Below are positions 36,162-48,088 of a stretch of DNA of 64,000 nt, piece after piece. A program made the position numbers and the translations under genes. This stretch comes from Marsupella aquatica (taxonomy: Eukaryota; Marchantiophyta): positions 26,536,001-26,600,000 of the forward strand of contig OZ316891.1 in the NCBI GenBank assembly GCA_973895155.1. The letters are read 5' to 3'. The number at the start of each line of letters is the position of its first letter. Position 1 is the first letter of the stretch. Below the pieces are notes generated by a model, which did no database searches, was not told where the DNA came from, and worked only from the letters and a program-made list of their open reading frames with translations.

Positions 36162-36780
36162 ATGATTTTGTTCTCCTTCCCAGCAATGGCTTCCAACGGG
36201 AAGTTGAGCAGGTTGCTAAAGGGGACGGTCGCCGGAATTGTGTTGGGGGTTCTAGCATTTGTGGTGTTGTGTATGTATTACATGCTGAAGTACTGGCTGA
36301 CTTGGAAGAGCCGGGAAAAACGTGAGAAATCTGAGCAAAAATTCTTGTAGAAAGCAGTCCACCTTTAAGAAGAGTTTCTCAAGCAAAAGATGGCCAGCAT
36401 GAAAGAGTACACATTTGACGAGATTGTCAAGGCCATTGATTACTTCAGCAATGAGAGACTCGTAGGGGAGGAGGGCTATGGCAAAGTGTACAGCGGGACA
36501 TTAGGGGATGGTCACAAGGTTGCTATCAAGAGTGCGGAGGAGAGGTCCCTCAAGTTTGAGATACAGATCCAGCTGTTGTCCCGAGTACGTGCACCATAAA
36601 AATCTAGTTGCTCTGATCGACTATTGCAATGACCAGGGCGAGCAATTGTTGGTCTATGAATTTGTTGCCTACGGTTCTCTATCATGGCATTTGTCCCCTG
36701 CAGCAAGAGTCCCTCTTACCTTCCTCACCTGACTCCAAAATGCTCTTGATTCAGCCAGGGGGATACACGACCTTCATTGC
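36162..36780 (+). pseudogene. Receptor-like kinase fragment (LRR-RLK kinase N lobe)
   Basis: A transmembrane-like helix (GIVLGVLAFVVLCMYYML) with a basic stop-transfer stretch lies at 36162-36350 and ends in a stop. At 36390-36732 a kinase N lobe follows: YTFDEIVKAIDYFSNERLVG, the glycine loop region GEEGYGKVYSG, and the VAIK lysine. A frameshift near 36585 precedes HHKNLVALIDYC, EQLLVYEFVAYGSL and, after another stop, ALDSARGIHDLH. It stops before the catalytic HRD loop. Missing residues around the alpha-C helix, two or more frame breaks and loss of the C lobe show it is dead. It resembles plant LRR-VIII/At5g49770-type receptor kinases. Confidence 0.8.
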
Positions 36781-38094
36781 TTATTTGAGCATCTTTCTAC
36801 AAATTAAACAACATAGTAAGAAAAGTGTGTTTCTATGATCAGTTGATAGGATAGCCCGAGAAGAACAGTAGCCCTCCCATTTCCACTGGACTTGAGGATA
36901 ATCATAAAAAAGAGCTGGATGACAACTACAGGTTTGAGTGAACCCTATGTTCGTGCATCGTAGAGATGCATGTAGCACAGGAAGGTTGACTTTCAATCAT
37001 CCAATCACTTTTTGATGGATCATTCCATTCCAAAAATGCTCTTCACACAATCATACAATTGATATAGAGCAGTGTTCTCATGGTACAAGAAACAACTTAC
37101 AGAGTTTGGTTGTAGGGTGTATGACGGGGTAGCGAGGATCATCAGTTATCAGTTTTGCCGCCTTGAAATTTTTGAATCTCAACTGAGCAACTGAGATAGG
37201 GCCTTTGCACTTCCACACATCTCAGCTGGGCAGCTGAGATTGACTCAATTTCAGCTGACCTCGCCGAGATTGGCGTAAGGACAAAAAAAATTCAAAAAAA
37301 CTTCTTCTTTTTTTGAAAAATTCAAAAAAAATGCCGACAAAATTCCGTGTCCATACCGTACGGGCACCTGACTACCTCGACGGGTCTTGCCAAGATGTGG
37401 TATCCGTACGGTATGATGAGGTAGCGACTGATATCAGGTTGGCTGATGGAAAACATTGATAACTGATGATGTAGCTTTACTCGGTGTATGACTATAGGCC
37501 GATGATGTAGGCTATAGGTCAGCTCGCTTTTCCATTGAAAGTTGAAAGGCACGGTCAGCATAACCCCTTGAAACCGACGGTGATGATTATTCTACTCCAG
37601 TCAATACCGGAATTCAATGGAAATTCTACAGACACTTGAGGAGCAAACTTTATAACAAACGGACTACAGAAAAATTTAGACAGTGCAGTAGTAGACCATG
37701 AAGAGAACAATGAGCTCCAATTTCAACGAAGCAAACATGAAAACAAGGAATTGCAAAGTTTGAGCACAAAATCAAGAAAAGATACGTCAGCTCAGATTCC
37801 TGAGAAGGAGTTTATGGTTCTCAAAACCCTAGAGAAAAGCCCTCATAGACCTAAAGAATGGTTTTGGAAACTCTGATGGGCACAATCGGACCCAACAATA
37901 ACACAACAGGCCCTCAAGAGAACAATGTTACTTGATAGGACCCTTGAGGTTTGGGCTACGTTTATTGAAACTCTATTATGGTCAATCAATGGTTTGGATC
38001 ACTCACGGGTACTATGGAGTAACACTTTTCTTTTGGGGGGCCATCAACCAAACGCGCAACCAAATTCCCCTAAGTTGTGCTATGGAGCATAGTT

Positions 38095-38350
38095 TGATGT
38101 GTGTATTATCACCCATCGACACAAAGGATTGACAACATGCCCCCATGGAATTGCAGCACGGGGAAAATTTGGTGCTATGAGTCCATGTAAGCATCTTGTC
38201 AAAAGTAAGTATCAAAATTATAAATTGTGTTAAAGAGCATAGTTTGATGAGTGGATTATCACTCATAGACACAAAGGTTGACAAGATGCCCCTATGGAAT
38301 CGCAGAACCCTGATAATCTGGTATTGTGAGCCCATCTAAGCATCTTGTCA
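38095..38350. repeat. 140-bp tandem duplication
   Basis: GAGCATAGTTTGATG starts at 38095 and 38235. The copies share ATTATCAC-CAT-GACACAAAGG, ATGCCCC-ATGGAAT and AAGCATCTTGTCAA with moderate divergence. Confidence 0.8.
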
Positions 38351-38719
38351 ATGTTATATATAGTGTTATGGAGTCTAATTTTCTCTAGTGTTCTTGGAAC
38401 CCTGAAGAAAACCCCCCATAGATGTACAAGGTTGGTTCTGGATATTGTTTGCGTATATCAATTTGGGGAGCAGGTTAGTGAAACGTTAACGTTCTTCCAA
38501 AGCTCTTTTATGGTTGAATTGGATGGCAGTAGTAGGCTAGCATAGATGGGAAGAGCCCTCACACACAAATTAAGGAGGCCAGGTGAGCAATTGGATAGTA
38601 CGGGTTTGTCTAAAACATGTTAACAAAGAAATGGTGGGTTGACTAAAACCCAACTATACCTTGACTCCTTTGTGCAGGCCTTTAATTTGCAAATATTTAG
38701 AAAAAAATAATTACTATTT

Positions 38720-38985
38720 ACAGACCTCCATTAGGGGTCCTTTGCAAAATTCCTGGCTCCACAATGCGCCACATCATCATGGCACGCTGCAAACAGGAAG
38801 AGACTTGTTTTTGGATAAAAATAACTTATGCATTCGTGTTTGTGGCAAGTTTGCTGTAAAAACTGGGATGCCATGCCGAAAAAAAGAATGTAAAAAAATT
38901 GACATGCAAATAAAAAGATAAAAAGATTGAGGTAAAACTGTTCCCAGTAACGGTTTTATTTACATTTTGATTTTATTCGAAACAT
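38720..38985 (+). repeat. Dispersed repeat, copy B
   Basis: Partner of 27535-27790 in the same orientation, about 11.2 kb apart. The Helitron remnant, oxygenase-like gene, MITE and kinase fragment all lie between the two copies. Confidence 0.75.
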
Positions 38986-39227
38986 GAAATTTTCCCAGTA
39001 GCAATTTTTGATTTGACATTGCTGAGTCAAATCATAATGAAAACTCACGTATAATATGGGGTTAGAAAGATCTTGAAGAGACGGTCCTGATAAGCTCAGC
39101 ATTGTTTTCATTTGGTAAGAATTGAGTAAGTAATTTGAAAAATAGATTTTACCCGTGATTTCATAATCTCTAACGTGAATAGAAATCTTTGTTGTACAAC
39201 CCTTGAAATGTTGACCCCTTCCATGAG

Positions 39228-39480
39228 AATGAACCTAAAATTGACAGATTTTATTGAGTACTAAGGAGATTTTGAATTTCAAAATTTCTTTAGCTGTTTA
39301 ATGAACTTAACATTGATAGATTTAGTTGAGTTGTTAGGAGATTATAAGTTTCCAATGTTCTCTAGCTTTCCAATGAGTGTGTAACATTGGGAGATTTTAT
39401 CAAGTACTAAAGTGGTCATGAGTTTCTAAATTTCTCTAGCTTTTGATCGATTCCAAATTCCACAATTGGAGATTTGTTTC
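39228..39480. repeat. Diverged tandem repeat of about 75-80 bp
   Basis: Three to four units carry variants of ATTG-GAGATTTTAT-GAGTACTAA followed by TTTCTCTAGCTTT. They are strongly diverged. Confidence 0.6.
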
Positions 39481-39562
39481 CATGAAACTTTTTGTTTGAC
39501 TTCAACTATTATGCAAAGTTAGTGATTTGATGAATTCTCTCTTTTCGTCTATCTGTGTGTAG

Positions 39563-39658
39563 GAATTGAAAAGTGATTACTTTCGATGCAACTTGAGTGC
39601 ATCCCTTCGGTACTTGGAGGAAACCGTCGAGCACCGTTTTGCTGAAGTAGGCAATTAA
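39563..39658 (+). other. Candidate isolated exon
   Basis: After a TGTGTGTAG acceptor, 31 in-frame codons with a normal soluble-protein composition (SDYFRCNLSASLRYLEETVE and onward) run to TAA at 39656, with a possible GTAGGC donor just before. No partner exons were found. It may be a leftover of a degraded gene. Confidence 0.25.
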
Positions 39659-40144
39659 GCTACCCACACATTAAATAGTTTTTCACATTGCAGTTGGTTT
39701 TGCCATTGATGCTAATTATGGTTGCCAAGTTGGCAACTGTTTCAAGTTTCAAACATTGACTTGTCCATTTTTGAATTTTTTTTTCTTTAGATTTGGAGGT
39801 CCATCTAGGCTTCAGTTTCTAGATAATTGCCTCTAAACTAACATGGGGGTCCACAGATTAATTTGGAAGGGGGGCACAATAGGCAAACAAAGCCCAAAAT
39901 GCCAATCAAATTGTAAAGCAAAAGTTGAAAGATAGTCTACAATATACCACACAGCCTGAGTGTAAATTAACAATGAAATTACTTTGCTAACCTTTATGAT
40001 TATGGCCATCCAAGAAATGTTGTCCCATCTTAATAATCACCTTCCTCAAATGTTATTTGTACCCACAAAACAAGTAATGCCAATTGTAGAGTCCAGCTGA
40101 TAGAAATGACAACACTTTGCAATTTATTGATGTTTGCAATTTAT

Positions 40145-40235
40145 TGATGTTAAGGTCACAATTGGGGTCAAACAATACACCGACCCTTGTGGATGTGTGT
40201 ATCAGAATTCATGCCTTGAGTTGTAACATTTTTGA
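40145..40235 (+). repeat. Single dispersed copy of the 109-bp repeat family
   Basis: It shares GGGTCAAACA-TACACCGACC, GGATGTGTGTA-CAGAAT and TTGTAAC with the array at 35115-35440. Confidence 0.75.
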
Positions 40236-42066
40236 TTCATAATTTCCTGAGAGGTGCAAACATCTATAGAAGGGTATTCTCCTCATCTAGAACATTTATT
40301 TCATCTAAACCCTCACATCTTCCCACACCCTAATTAATATCCCTGCCCAAAGCATGCAGCCAACAAAAATGAGTTCTTTCTTGAGGGGCCTCATAGTTAG
40401 AATAAAGGTATATTCTAGGGAAGCATGAATACTGCAAAGACACTTTTCTTATTGGTAGAACCTGAAGAAAATGTGAGGGTACGAATCCAATTGAAACTAG
40501 CCCTCAAATCTCCAAAATTCAGACCAACAAAAGAAAGAATTGTTCATTTTTGGTCCACTCTCAAACAATGTTTATTAACACCTATTTAGGCAGGCAATCC
40601 ATAATTACACTCACATCACACAAAGCTTGTGAAGAAGTCTTTCAACAATGAAGAAGTCTTTCAACTTGCCTCTCTTCAATGTAATGTGGTCTGAATGGCT
40701 TAGCAATGTTGCATTGAGAAGAATGGAACTTCTTTGTCTTGAAGTTCCAATCTGAGCCCAATTGAAAGCAAACAACATGGATCAATGAGATGAGAGGTGT
40801 GATAAAAAACATTTGTGCCACTCCATCGCTCCCTTATCATGGAGTTGAGCTTGCCACTCAAGAAAATTGTCAAGTCGTCACAAACTTCATGAGTCACAAA
40901 CTTCATGATGTTTTGACGGCTCACACTACAAGGTTGTCAAAGTCATCAGCAGTTTGTGACATAAACCTTACCTTTGATTGTGGAAGATGGATTGATGTAT
41001 TTGAAGAACTTTTGGATCTTTTGTTCAAACTGAAAGTTTCAAGCATGGTCTCTGATGTCCAATCCATTGTCTGACAAAGTTTGAGACTTTTTTGAGATCA
41101 TTGGCTCCATTTCCAATGAACACAAAGATGGTCAAATATTCTAAATCATGATTTCTTTACACATGGAAATTTTCATGTGAGTCAGCTATTACTGGTGTTC
41201 CTGAGTAATTGCATGAAGTCTTGATGCCTTTCAGGTTAAGGTCATCAAGTTGTCCAACTACCAAGGACACCGGTAATTTAACTGAACCGGCTGCAAACTG
41301 CAAGGAGACCGTTTACAGGTCACATTTCAGTCAAAACTGTAAACAATAATACCGGAGTCAATTTAAATGTTCTGAGCAAGTCCATCCAAGCTTTCCCAGT
41401 ACATCTAGGCAGCATAGACGATGTGGAGATCCATCCGGGCTTCAGTTTCACACAACCTGTGATGAGTGTTAACTTCTGTAAAATACTAAGAGAAAATAAA
41501 TATTAAAAAGTACAAAGAGAAAAAGCTTGAAGGGGTGTAAGTTTATTCAAGCACTCCTGATTGGAACTTGAAGCTGGATGGGCCTCCACATTGTGAAAAA
41601 GACTCAGTTTTTGCAACATGGATGGACCACACCAAAACTGTCTTTGTGCTCATATAGTACAGACTACACGATGAGTGAAATGCGGCAAGAAAATTAGACT
41701 GTTCATAGGTCTCCCAGTTCTCAATGGAATGTGACTATCATTAGATTAATTTGTAAGATCCTCAAAGCATTTTCTGACTAGCATAAGAAAATAAGATTCA
41801 GTTGGACATAGCGGGAGAAACTGAATGTCAAAGTTAGCTGCTAAATCTTTACGACAACTTAAAATGTGTATAGTGAGTGATGGAGTGGTCTTAGAAATTC
41901 ACAACTCACCCAATTAATCATCAAAGTAAGAGCTATTAAACTCATTGGAAAGATCTTTCTAAGACACTTTTAACTAGGTCAAGAAGAGCCACTTCCACTG
42001 GATAGAGAAAGGGAGATATTCAAGGTCAAACTCTGTTCATGAAAACCAAAGGATGTCAACAACTGA

Positions 42067-42152
42067 AGGTGTAAAAGGTGACATGGAGCATGAGATTTAC
42101 ATGGCTCACAGGTGTAAAAGGTGGCATGGTGCATGAGATTTACATGGCTCAC
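42067..42152. repeat. 43-bp tandem duplication
   Basis: AGGTGTAAAAGGTG-CATGG-GCATGAGATTTACATGGCTCAC is repeated at 42067 and 42110. A smaller repeat, CCAGATGTAAAGTAGGT, follows near 42183 and 42210. Confidence 0.85.
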
Positions 42153-42439
42153 AGGTCTGGTCAATAGGAACATGGCTTTACTCCAGATGTAAAGTAGGTA
42201 TTGATGTTCACCAGATGTAAAGTAGGTCGGGGAAAAAGATCTGTCACAATGTGAATAACTTTGCAAGGATGAAGTAGCCAGGCTACACGTAGTCATAGAA
42301 AGTACCATACATAATGGCAGCTGGAAGGGACACGTACAACTGAAGCCAGTTATGTCCAAAAGCATTAAGGGGAGTGAGACAGGATTCCCTCTTGTTAATT
42401 TACTGTTTTTAAAAGTGTGTGACCTCTTTGCCATTGGGG

Positions 42440-42985
42440 ACCCTTCGCTATTTTTTTATTAATTTTTTTTTTTTTTAAATTGAAAACTTTATTCCAAGGA
42501 GAACCAAAAAAAACCAAAGCCCGGGAGGAGAAGGCAGGAAAGAACAAGAGCAATTAAGGGGGCAATAAAAGGAGCACACCCAGTGAAGATGAAGGGCGAC
42601 CTCCACCCCAACTACCAGAATGGAGGAGGCGGAAGAGAATGGGAGGGAGGACCCCAAAGAGGATAGAATGCTATCCTAAGAAAGTAGCCAAAGAAGTAAA
42701 ACATCGACTAGTAAAACCTTCATGGGAACTGAAATGGACTTGCCATCCCCATCCACCACAGCCGGCCAGACAGCTTGTACCCGTTGATACTCCGATGTAT
42801 ACTCCACCACAGCCGGTGGAACAGCTTATACCCGTCGAAACTCCAATGAATACTCCCTAGGAAGCCAACATGTGTACCTGCCGAAACTCCAATTTAAAAA
42901 CTCCCTAGGAAGCCAACATGTGTACCCGCCGAGACTCCAATGAAAACTCCTTAGGAAGCCAGCATGTATACCCTTCGCTATTTTT
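42440..42985 (-). mobile_element. Polyadenylated retro-insertion with 16-bp target duplication
   Basis: The 16-bp sequence ACCCTTCGCTATTTTT occurs exactly at 42440-42455 and 42970-42985. Immediately inside the left copy is a poly-T tract, then TTTATT, so the minus strand reads AATAAA, 11 bases, then poly-A. This is the signature of target-primed reverse transcription of a polyadenylated transcript in minus orientation. The 514-bp cargo has no reverse transcriptase. Its 5' portion is a short tandem repeat (42756-42969), and its 3' portion is unrecognised. It could be a 5'-truncated LINE tail or a retroposed host transcript. Confidence 0.8.
42756..42969. repeat. Tandem repeat of about 42-51 bp inside the retro-insertion
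   Basis: Four to five units share ACCCG-CGA-ACTCC-ATG-A-ACTCC. The first two contain CCACCACAGCCGG and read on + as PPQP-QL-PV-TPM. Later units replace this with CTAGGAAGCCAACATGTGT. Confidence 0.7.
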
Positions 42986-45584
42986 GGATTTTTTTGTAAT
43001 TCAATGCTCAAGATCTTCTCCAATTTAGAAGCAAGGCAAGAACCAGTATTTTTGGGGGTTTCCTTTTCCCTTTAGTTTTAAATAGTGTTTGTGTTGATTT
43101 CCATTCAACCCCCTAGAAACACTTCCTCTCTGCTACACCCCCACCCCACCCCCCTCTTGCAAGAACAGAGTCAGGGGGCTGGCAAGGGGTGAATGAAAAT
43201 CAAGACACTTCCTTCCATTTCTTGTTTCTGTGCTTCACTGACTGGCCCCCAAGCTACTTTAAGTAGTAAGTAGCCTTAACCCATCTAACCTGACACCGAG
43301 TGGCCTCCTATTGGCTCACAGTGAGTGTAACCCACATCACATTTCCCCATCCATCATCATGCCTGCCCACATCATCCCCTCCTGTGCACATCCAGGTCAA
43401 ATGATGTGGTGACAAACAGGGATCAGAGGAACATGAATTAAGTATAATTCCATGCAGGTTACTTTATTTACAACTAGGAGGCCATCAGGGGTTAGCTTGG
43501 ATGGGTTATGGTGACCACATTACTTCTGAGTCAGGGGCTAGTGACCAATTGTGGTCAGTCAACCCGGTTTGGCGTTTGTGCTTTTTGGCACTTTGATATA
43601 TACAAAGAGAGTAAAAAGGTATGGTCAGTTTGTAGAACTCAAACCTGACGGACCTAAACATTTGACAAGATGCCTGGATAGACCAACACAACCTGGATAG
43701 GCTCACATAATAAAGAATTTGTACTCATAATAGTAATTTTTTATTTATAATTATATTCCACAATTTTTGGGTGGAAAATGACCTGGTCCATTTGAGTTGC
43801 AAGGCTCATGGGAATGGTCCATCCAAGCATCTCAGTCTGGAGGGGTAAGTTTAGTAATACACGGTTTCTCTTGGTCCCTGAAAATCCAATGCAGCACGAA
43901 GACTGTCAGGAAAAGGGAAAGTACTCTGGAGACAAGAAAACCCCCTTTTCAACTGACAGTGTCATCTCTTTAAGTGCACACTCCACAAAACAAACCCTGG
44001 ATAATTGCAAGGTGTACCATTCTTGAAGTGAAGCCCGGATTCCATGTTGGACACAATGCTCCCATGGATCACATTTTTGCAGTCCATGGGAGTTAATTTG
44101 GGGCTTATAACTTGATGATTATGAGTACTAAAATAATATAAGTTCTTCACCTGCAAGGCAACTAGAGAAGGAGGAGACCAAAAAAATACAAACACTAATA
44201 TTTCATATTGACACAATGAAAATTAATAGAATAAAATTTACCCCTCTGCATTCCATGCTTAATAACTCAACCTAAATGGCCAAAATTCACTGTCACTTTT
44301 GATGGAACTGTAGCTTACCTAATCCTCTGGGCTCTGGCACATATTCAGAACTAAAAATTATTTGCATTTATGAACATCAAGTTATTACAATTAAACTCAA
44401 ACTTTGGGAAATGTGATCCATGGGGGCTTCAAAAGACCAATGTTGTGGTCCATAGGAACATCATTTTTCCCATTCTTCCATTGTTTTTGCACTTTTTGTA
44501 TGTGCAAAAAGGGCTGCAATGGACCACAAGTATAAGTGCACATGTTCGGTAAGAAGTTAGCACACCCATGGTAAGCTTACAATTATTGATAAGTGCAAGT
44601 CATTTCAATGTAGAGGATTGGTTGCAATTAAGAGATAAGGGATTACTTTGAAGTCAAGAACTTACAATTAGGAAAGAAGTAAGTTACGAGAGTGTTGGTT
44701 AGTATACTAAGGGCCATTGCATGTCAAGGCATTGTCCACTCTTAGAGTTGCCTTGCTGTAGTTGACCCTTGAAGTTGCAGTCCTAAACCAATAGTCAGCA
44801 ATGTATTGGTGCATGAAAAGTTTGTGCCTGAACTGTCACATTAGTGGAAGTATGAGGACAATGCATGCAAACATTCTGGCCCTTGTCATCATATCCTTTG
44901 AAACTCGAATAACCGTATACTGCAGAGCAGTCACACATACAACAGCAGATGCAGCACCATAGCCTGACCTGGCTCATTCCTTGACAATTTAGGGAGATTC
45001 AAGTGCCAGAAATGTAAGGGCCACTTACACACTTGAATAGCTCTTATAAAAAAATGCAAATTTCACGTTTTTGAACTTAGGAGAGATATACTTGATGGAC
45101 CCCTAAATCGCAAAGTGTTACTTAATGGATCCATGAAATTTTGGGTCCGTCTTAACATCTATCAATGATCTTGATCACTCATGAAGTCTATCAAATAACA
45201 CTTTTCATTTGGGAGTTCAAACAAGTAGGGCATCTCAAATATTGAAAAAAAAACCCACCTGACGGACGTCCCGCAATGCACTCAGGCTGCACTGAAACTG
45301 GGTATAGCCGGGCAGTGATATTTTCAGGCTCAGATTTGAGAGAGGTTGGGGCAATGTGTGAAAATTGCAAAGGTGAATCAATGAACAAACTGAAATTGGG
45401 TCCTCTCCTTGTAGCAATCGGCCCTCACTTTTGGTCACGACTCCCGGGTGTGACTGGTCGGGCCTCACATTCAGTGCGCGACCAGTTGTTACGCTGCCCC
45501 GGGTCACAACACTCCTGGATGAGATCACACACAAAAATTCATTGTATTTGAAATGCCCTAGTATATCTATCTCTCTTTGAACTT

Positions 45585-45795
45585 ATGATGCACACCAGAG
45601 CATTCTTCTCGGGAGTGTGCACTTAGAGAGAGGAACTCATGATGCACACCAGCGTTCTTCTCGGGAGTGTGCACTTAGAGAGAGGAACTCATGATGCACA
45701 CCAGAGCGTTCTTCTCGGGAGTGTGCACTTAGAGAGAGGAACTCATGATGCACACCAGAGCGGTCTTCTCGGGAGTGTGCACTTAGAGAGAGGTC
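45585..45795. repeat. 54-bp minisatellite, four copies
   Basis: ATGATGCACACCAG starts at 45585, 45639, 45691 and 45745. Units are 52 to 54 bp and end CTTAGAGAGAGGAACTC. Part of the array reads on + as an 18-residue peptide repeat. Confidence 0.9.
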
Positions 45796-46465
45796 ACTGT
45801 AGTCTTGTCCAAACTACGAATACTCCACTCCGTAGTTCTCATCAAATGCCTCCTTCTTTTCTCGTCTCTCTTGTCTCTCTGTCTGTCTGTTGTGTGGCGA
45901 TGCACGAGACGCTCGAGAGAACAGAATCGAGAGTTTGGTTTTGGTGTGATGGATCGAGTCGCCCCGTTCCGAGGACCTTGTCAAGTTGTCATGCTCAATC
46001 CCTCGACGGCTGGTTGGTCCATTTGATGAGCGACACTCGTTGCAGAGCTCTGAGGAGACACGCCAATGAGAAAACGATGGCGAATTGGATTTGACGAGGT
46101 GGAGCTGCACGGAGCTTGAACGAAAGAATCGGTGTGTACAGTAGTGAGTGCTATAACCAGTACACGAAGATCGAGGGTGAGCTCGAAGCGAATCAGAGTG
46201 GAGTGGTGCTTTCCCGTACTTGATTGATCGATCACACGATGTTTAGACGTGGTTGCTGGGTGTCTATGAGGACGAGAGAGAGCTCCAACGCTTCGTGGAG
46301 GGAAGATTGACCGTAGTGGATTGATTGCAGTACTGCATACTTGATTGCTGAGTGCTTTTGTCAACGAGGACGAGGGGAATGGAGGAATTTTATAGCGCCA
46401 TTCGGTGGACCCTACATGAATGAAGTGTGTGGAGTGTTGGTCTGAACAATACGCCCGAGGAAGAG

Positions 46466-46507
46466 AACAGGAGAGGAGAGGAGAGGAGAGGAGAGGAGAG
46501 AGGAGAA
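46466..46507. repeat. (AGGAG)n microsatellite
   Basis: About seven GGAGA/AGGAG pentamers in a row are followed by 'gagaggagaaaag'. A shorter similar tract occurs near 47000. Confidence 0.85.
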
Positions 46508-48088
46508 AAGTTTATGGTAGGGAGGACGGGAGGAAGAGGTGGTCGATGTGAAGGAAGAGCGGAGGAGCTTCGGGAAGGCGGAGTTCAAATCCTAGAGAGG
46601 GTAGCAGAATACTTATGAGGGAGGGAATCAAGCTGGCAAGGAAAGGGCTACTTTATTCGATGAACGGTTGACGGTAAAGCGCGACCATGCAAAAGCTGGG
46701 GAAGGTTTGGTACTGGAAGGAGGAGGAACGCAGTTGATTGTTGGCGATACGAGCCGAGTGGCGGGTTGGTTGTTATGTAGCAGAGGTTTTATGTTTCAGC
46801 CGCTGATCAACAAGCTAGGTACATCTAAGCTCCTCAGAGAATTCCAAAGCAGAGGTGGAAGGAACAGAGGGCCAGCCGAAGGGGAGTCGAGGCTAGGTAT
46901 TCTCGATCGATACGACACCAAGCGCAACGAGGTAGGGAGGAGGACGGAGTTCACCGGGTGACGGCAATTACTAAAGTGAAGCAGGTCGGGCACCTATAAC
47001 AGAGGAGAGGAGAGGAGGAGGGTGGTGATGATACGTAGATCGACCGATTGATGCAAATCAGAAAAGGGAAAGCGAAGTGGATGGACTTAACAGGAGAGGA
47101 GCTGATTTGACTGATGGATTGATCACTCTTAATCAAAGCAGGGTGGCGCAATGCAAATTAAAGAAAGCAGAATAGCAAATTAATCGCCCCTGAGGCAGAG
47201 AAGAGCTGGACGGAGCTGAACAGAGTCTCCTGTGTCGATCGCGCGCAAAGTAACACTAGTGCTTCGGAGGGGCTTCATGACAACGAGGAAGGAGGAGGAG
47301 GAGTCGGCAGTTCAGAGAAATTGGGTTCTAGCGTTGGAAGGGGCCTGAAAAGTCATGTCCTCCTCGGCTCCTGGCTGCATAGGGTAAGAGAAAAGCCAAT
47401 TCAACCAACCTTCATTTCATTACGCGTTTTGGTGGCTGAAGAGGGTAGGAGAACAGCCAATTGAACAAACCTCCTTTCCATTACACTTTTTGGTAAGGCC
47501 AGAAGAGTCCACTCTCGTTCTGTTTTGCGATTGTCATGATGATTATGGACCACTAGTCCGCGATTGTCGCCCTTTTCCTTCCTTCCTTCAGTTGATTCAA
47601 CGCAGTAGGCATGGTATGACAAGAGATAGTCGATCTTCAAGCCCATGCCGGAAGGCACACAAGCTTTAGTGTAAAGCAGGACGGTGTTTTATGAATGCCG
47701 CTGATTGTACTCGAATCACACACGTGCCATCCATCTCAGTGACCTCGGTGCTGCTGTCGGACGGCGACCCTGTAGAGGTGGGAACCTTTTAGGAATGGAG
47801 TCGCCACAGCATGCACTGGGGAAATGACCGGTCTCCATTGATCATTCGGTCAATTTTCTCCGGTGCCGGCCACCACTGTGCGCACTTTTTGACGCACTTG
47901 TGATTTTGTTACACATGCTCTCTGCTGGTCGACTATCTTGCTTTGGAATTGAGGTCCTCGGTTTGAAATTTGCTCAATATCGTCCTTGTGAAGCAGGAGG
48001 TCCAAAACGGAAGTGCCGGTCGTTTGATCGGCTAGTTTGATCAGTAGATTTGGTTGTTAGAGTTCTGGCTCGTGAAAGTGTTTGTGTT

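Larger units (their letters stand above)
36781..42439. other. Repeat-rich intergenic region
   Basis: No intact gene seen. It contains duplicated units and dispersed repeats, listed separately, and short AT-rich stretches. Open frames at 40700-40924 (-) and 40790-41074 (+) overlap and have no recognised domain. Confidence 0.55.
42986..48088. other. Intergenic region upstream of the F-box gene
   Basis: No supported gene. It holds a C-rich tract at 43138-43154, the 54-bp array at 45585, a GA microsatellite at 46466, and many small frames without family features. The last few hundred bases before 48089 should contain the F-box gene promoter and 5' leader; no core promoter could be placed with confidence. 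Confidence 0.5.

Noticed and set aside
45639-46094. 151-aa plus-strand open frame as a gene
   Set aside because: A third of it is the 54-bp minisatellite and the rest has no recognised features.
46583-46597. GAGTTCAAATCCT, resembling a tRNA B-box
   Set aside because: The upstream sequence is GA-rich with no A-box and no clover-leaf pairing.
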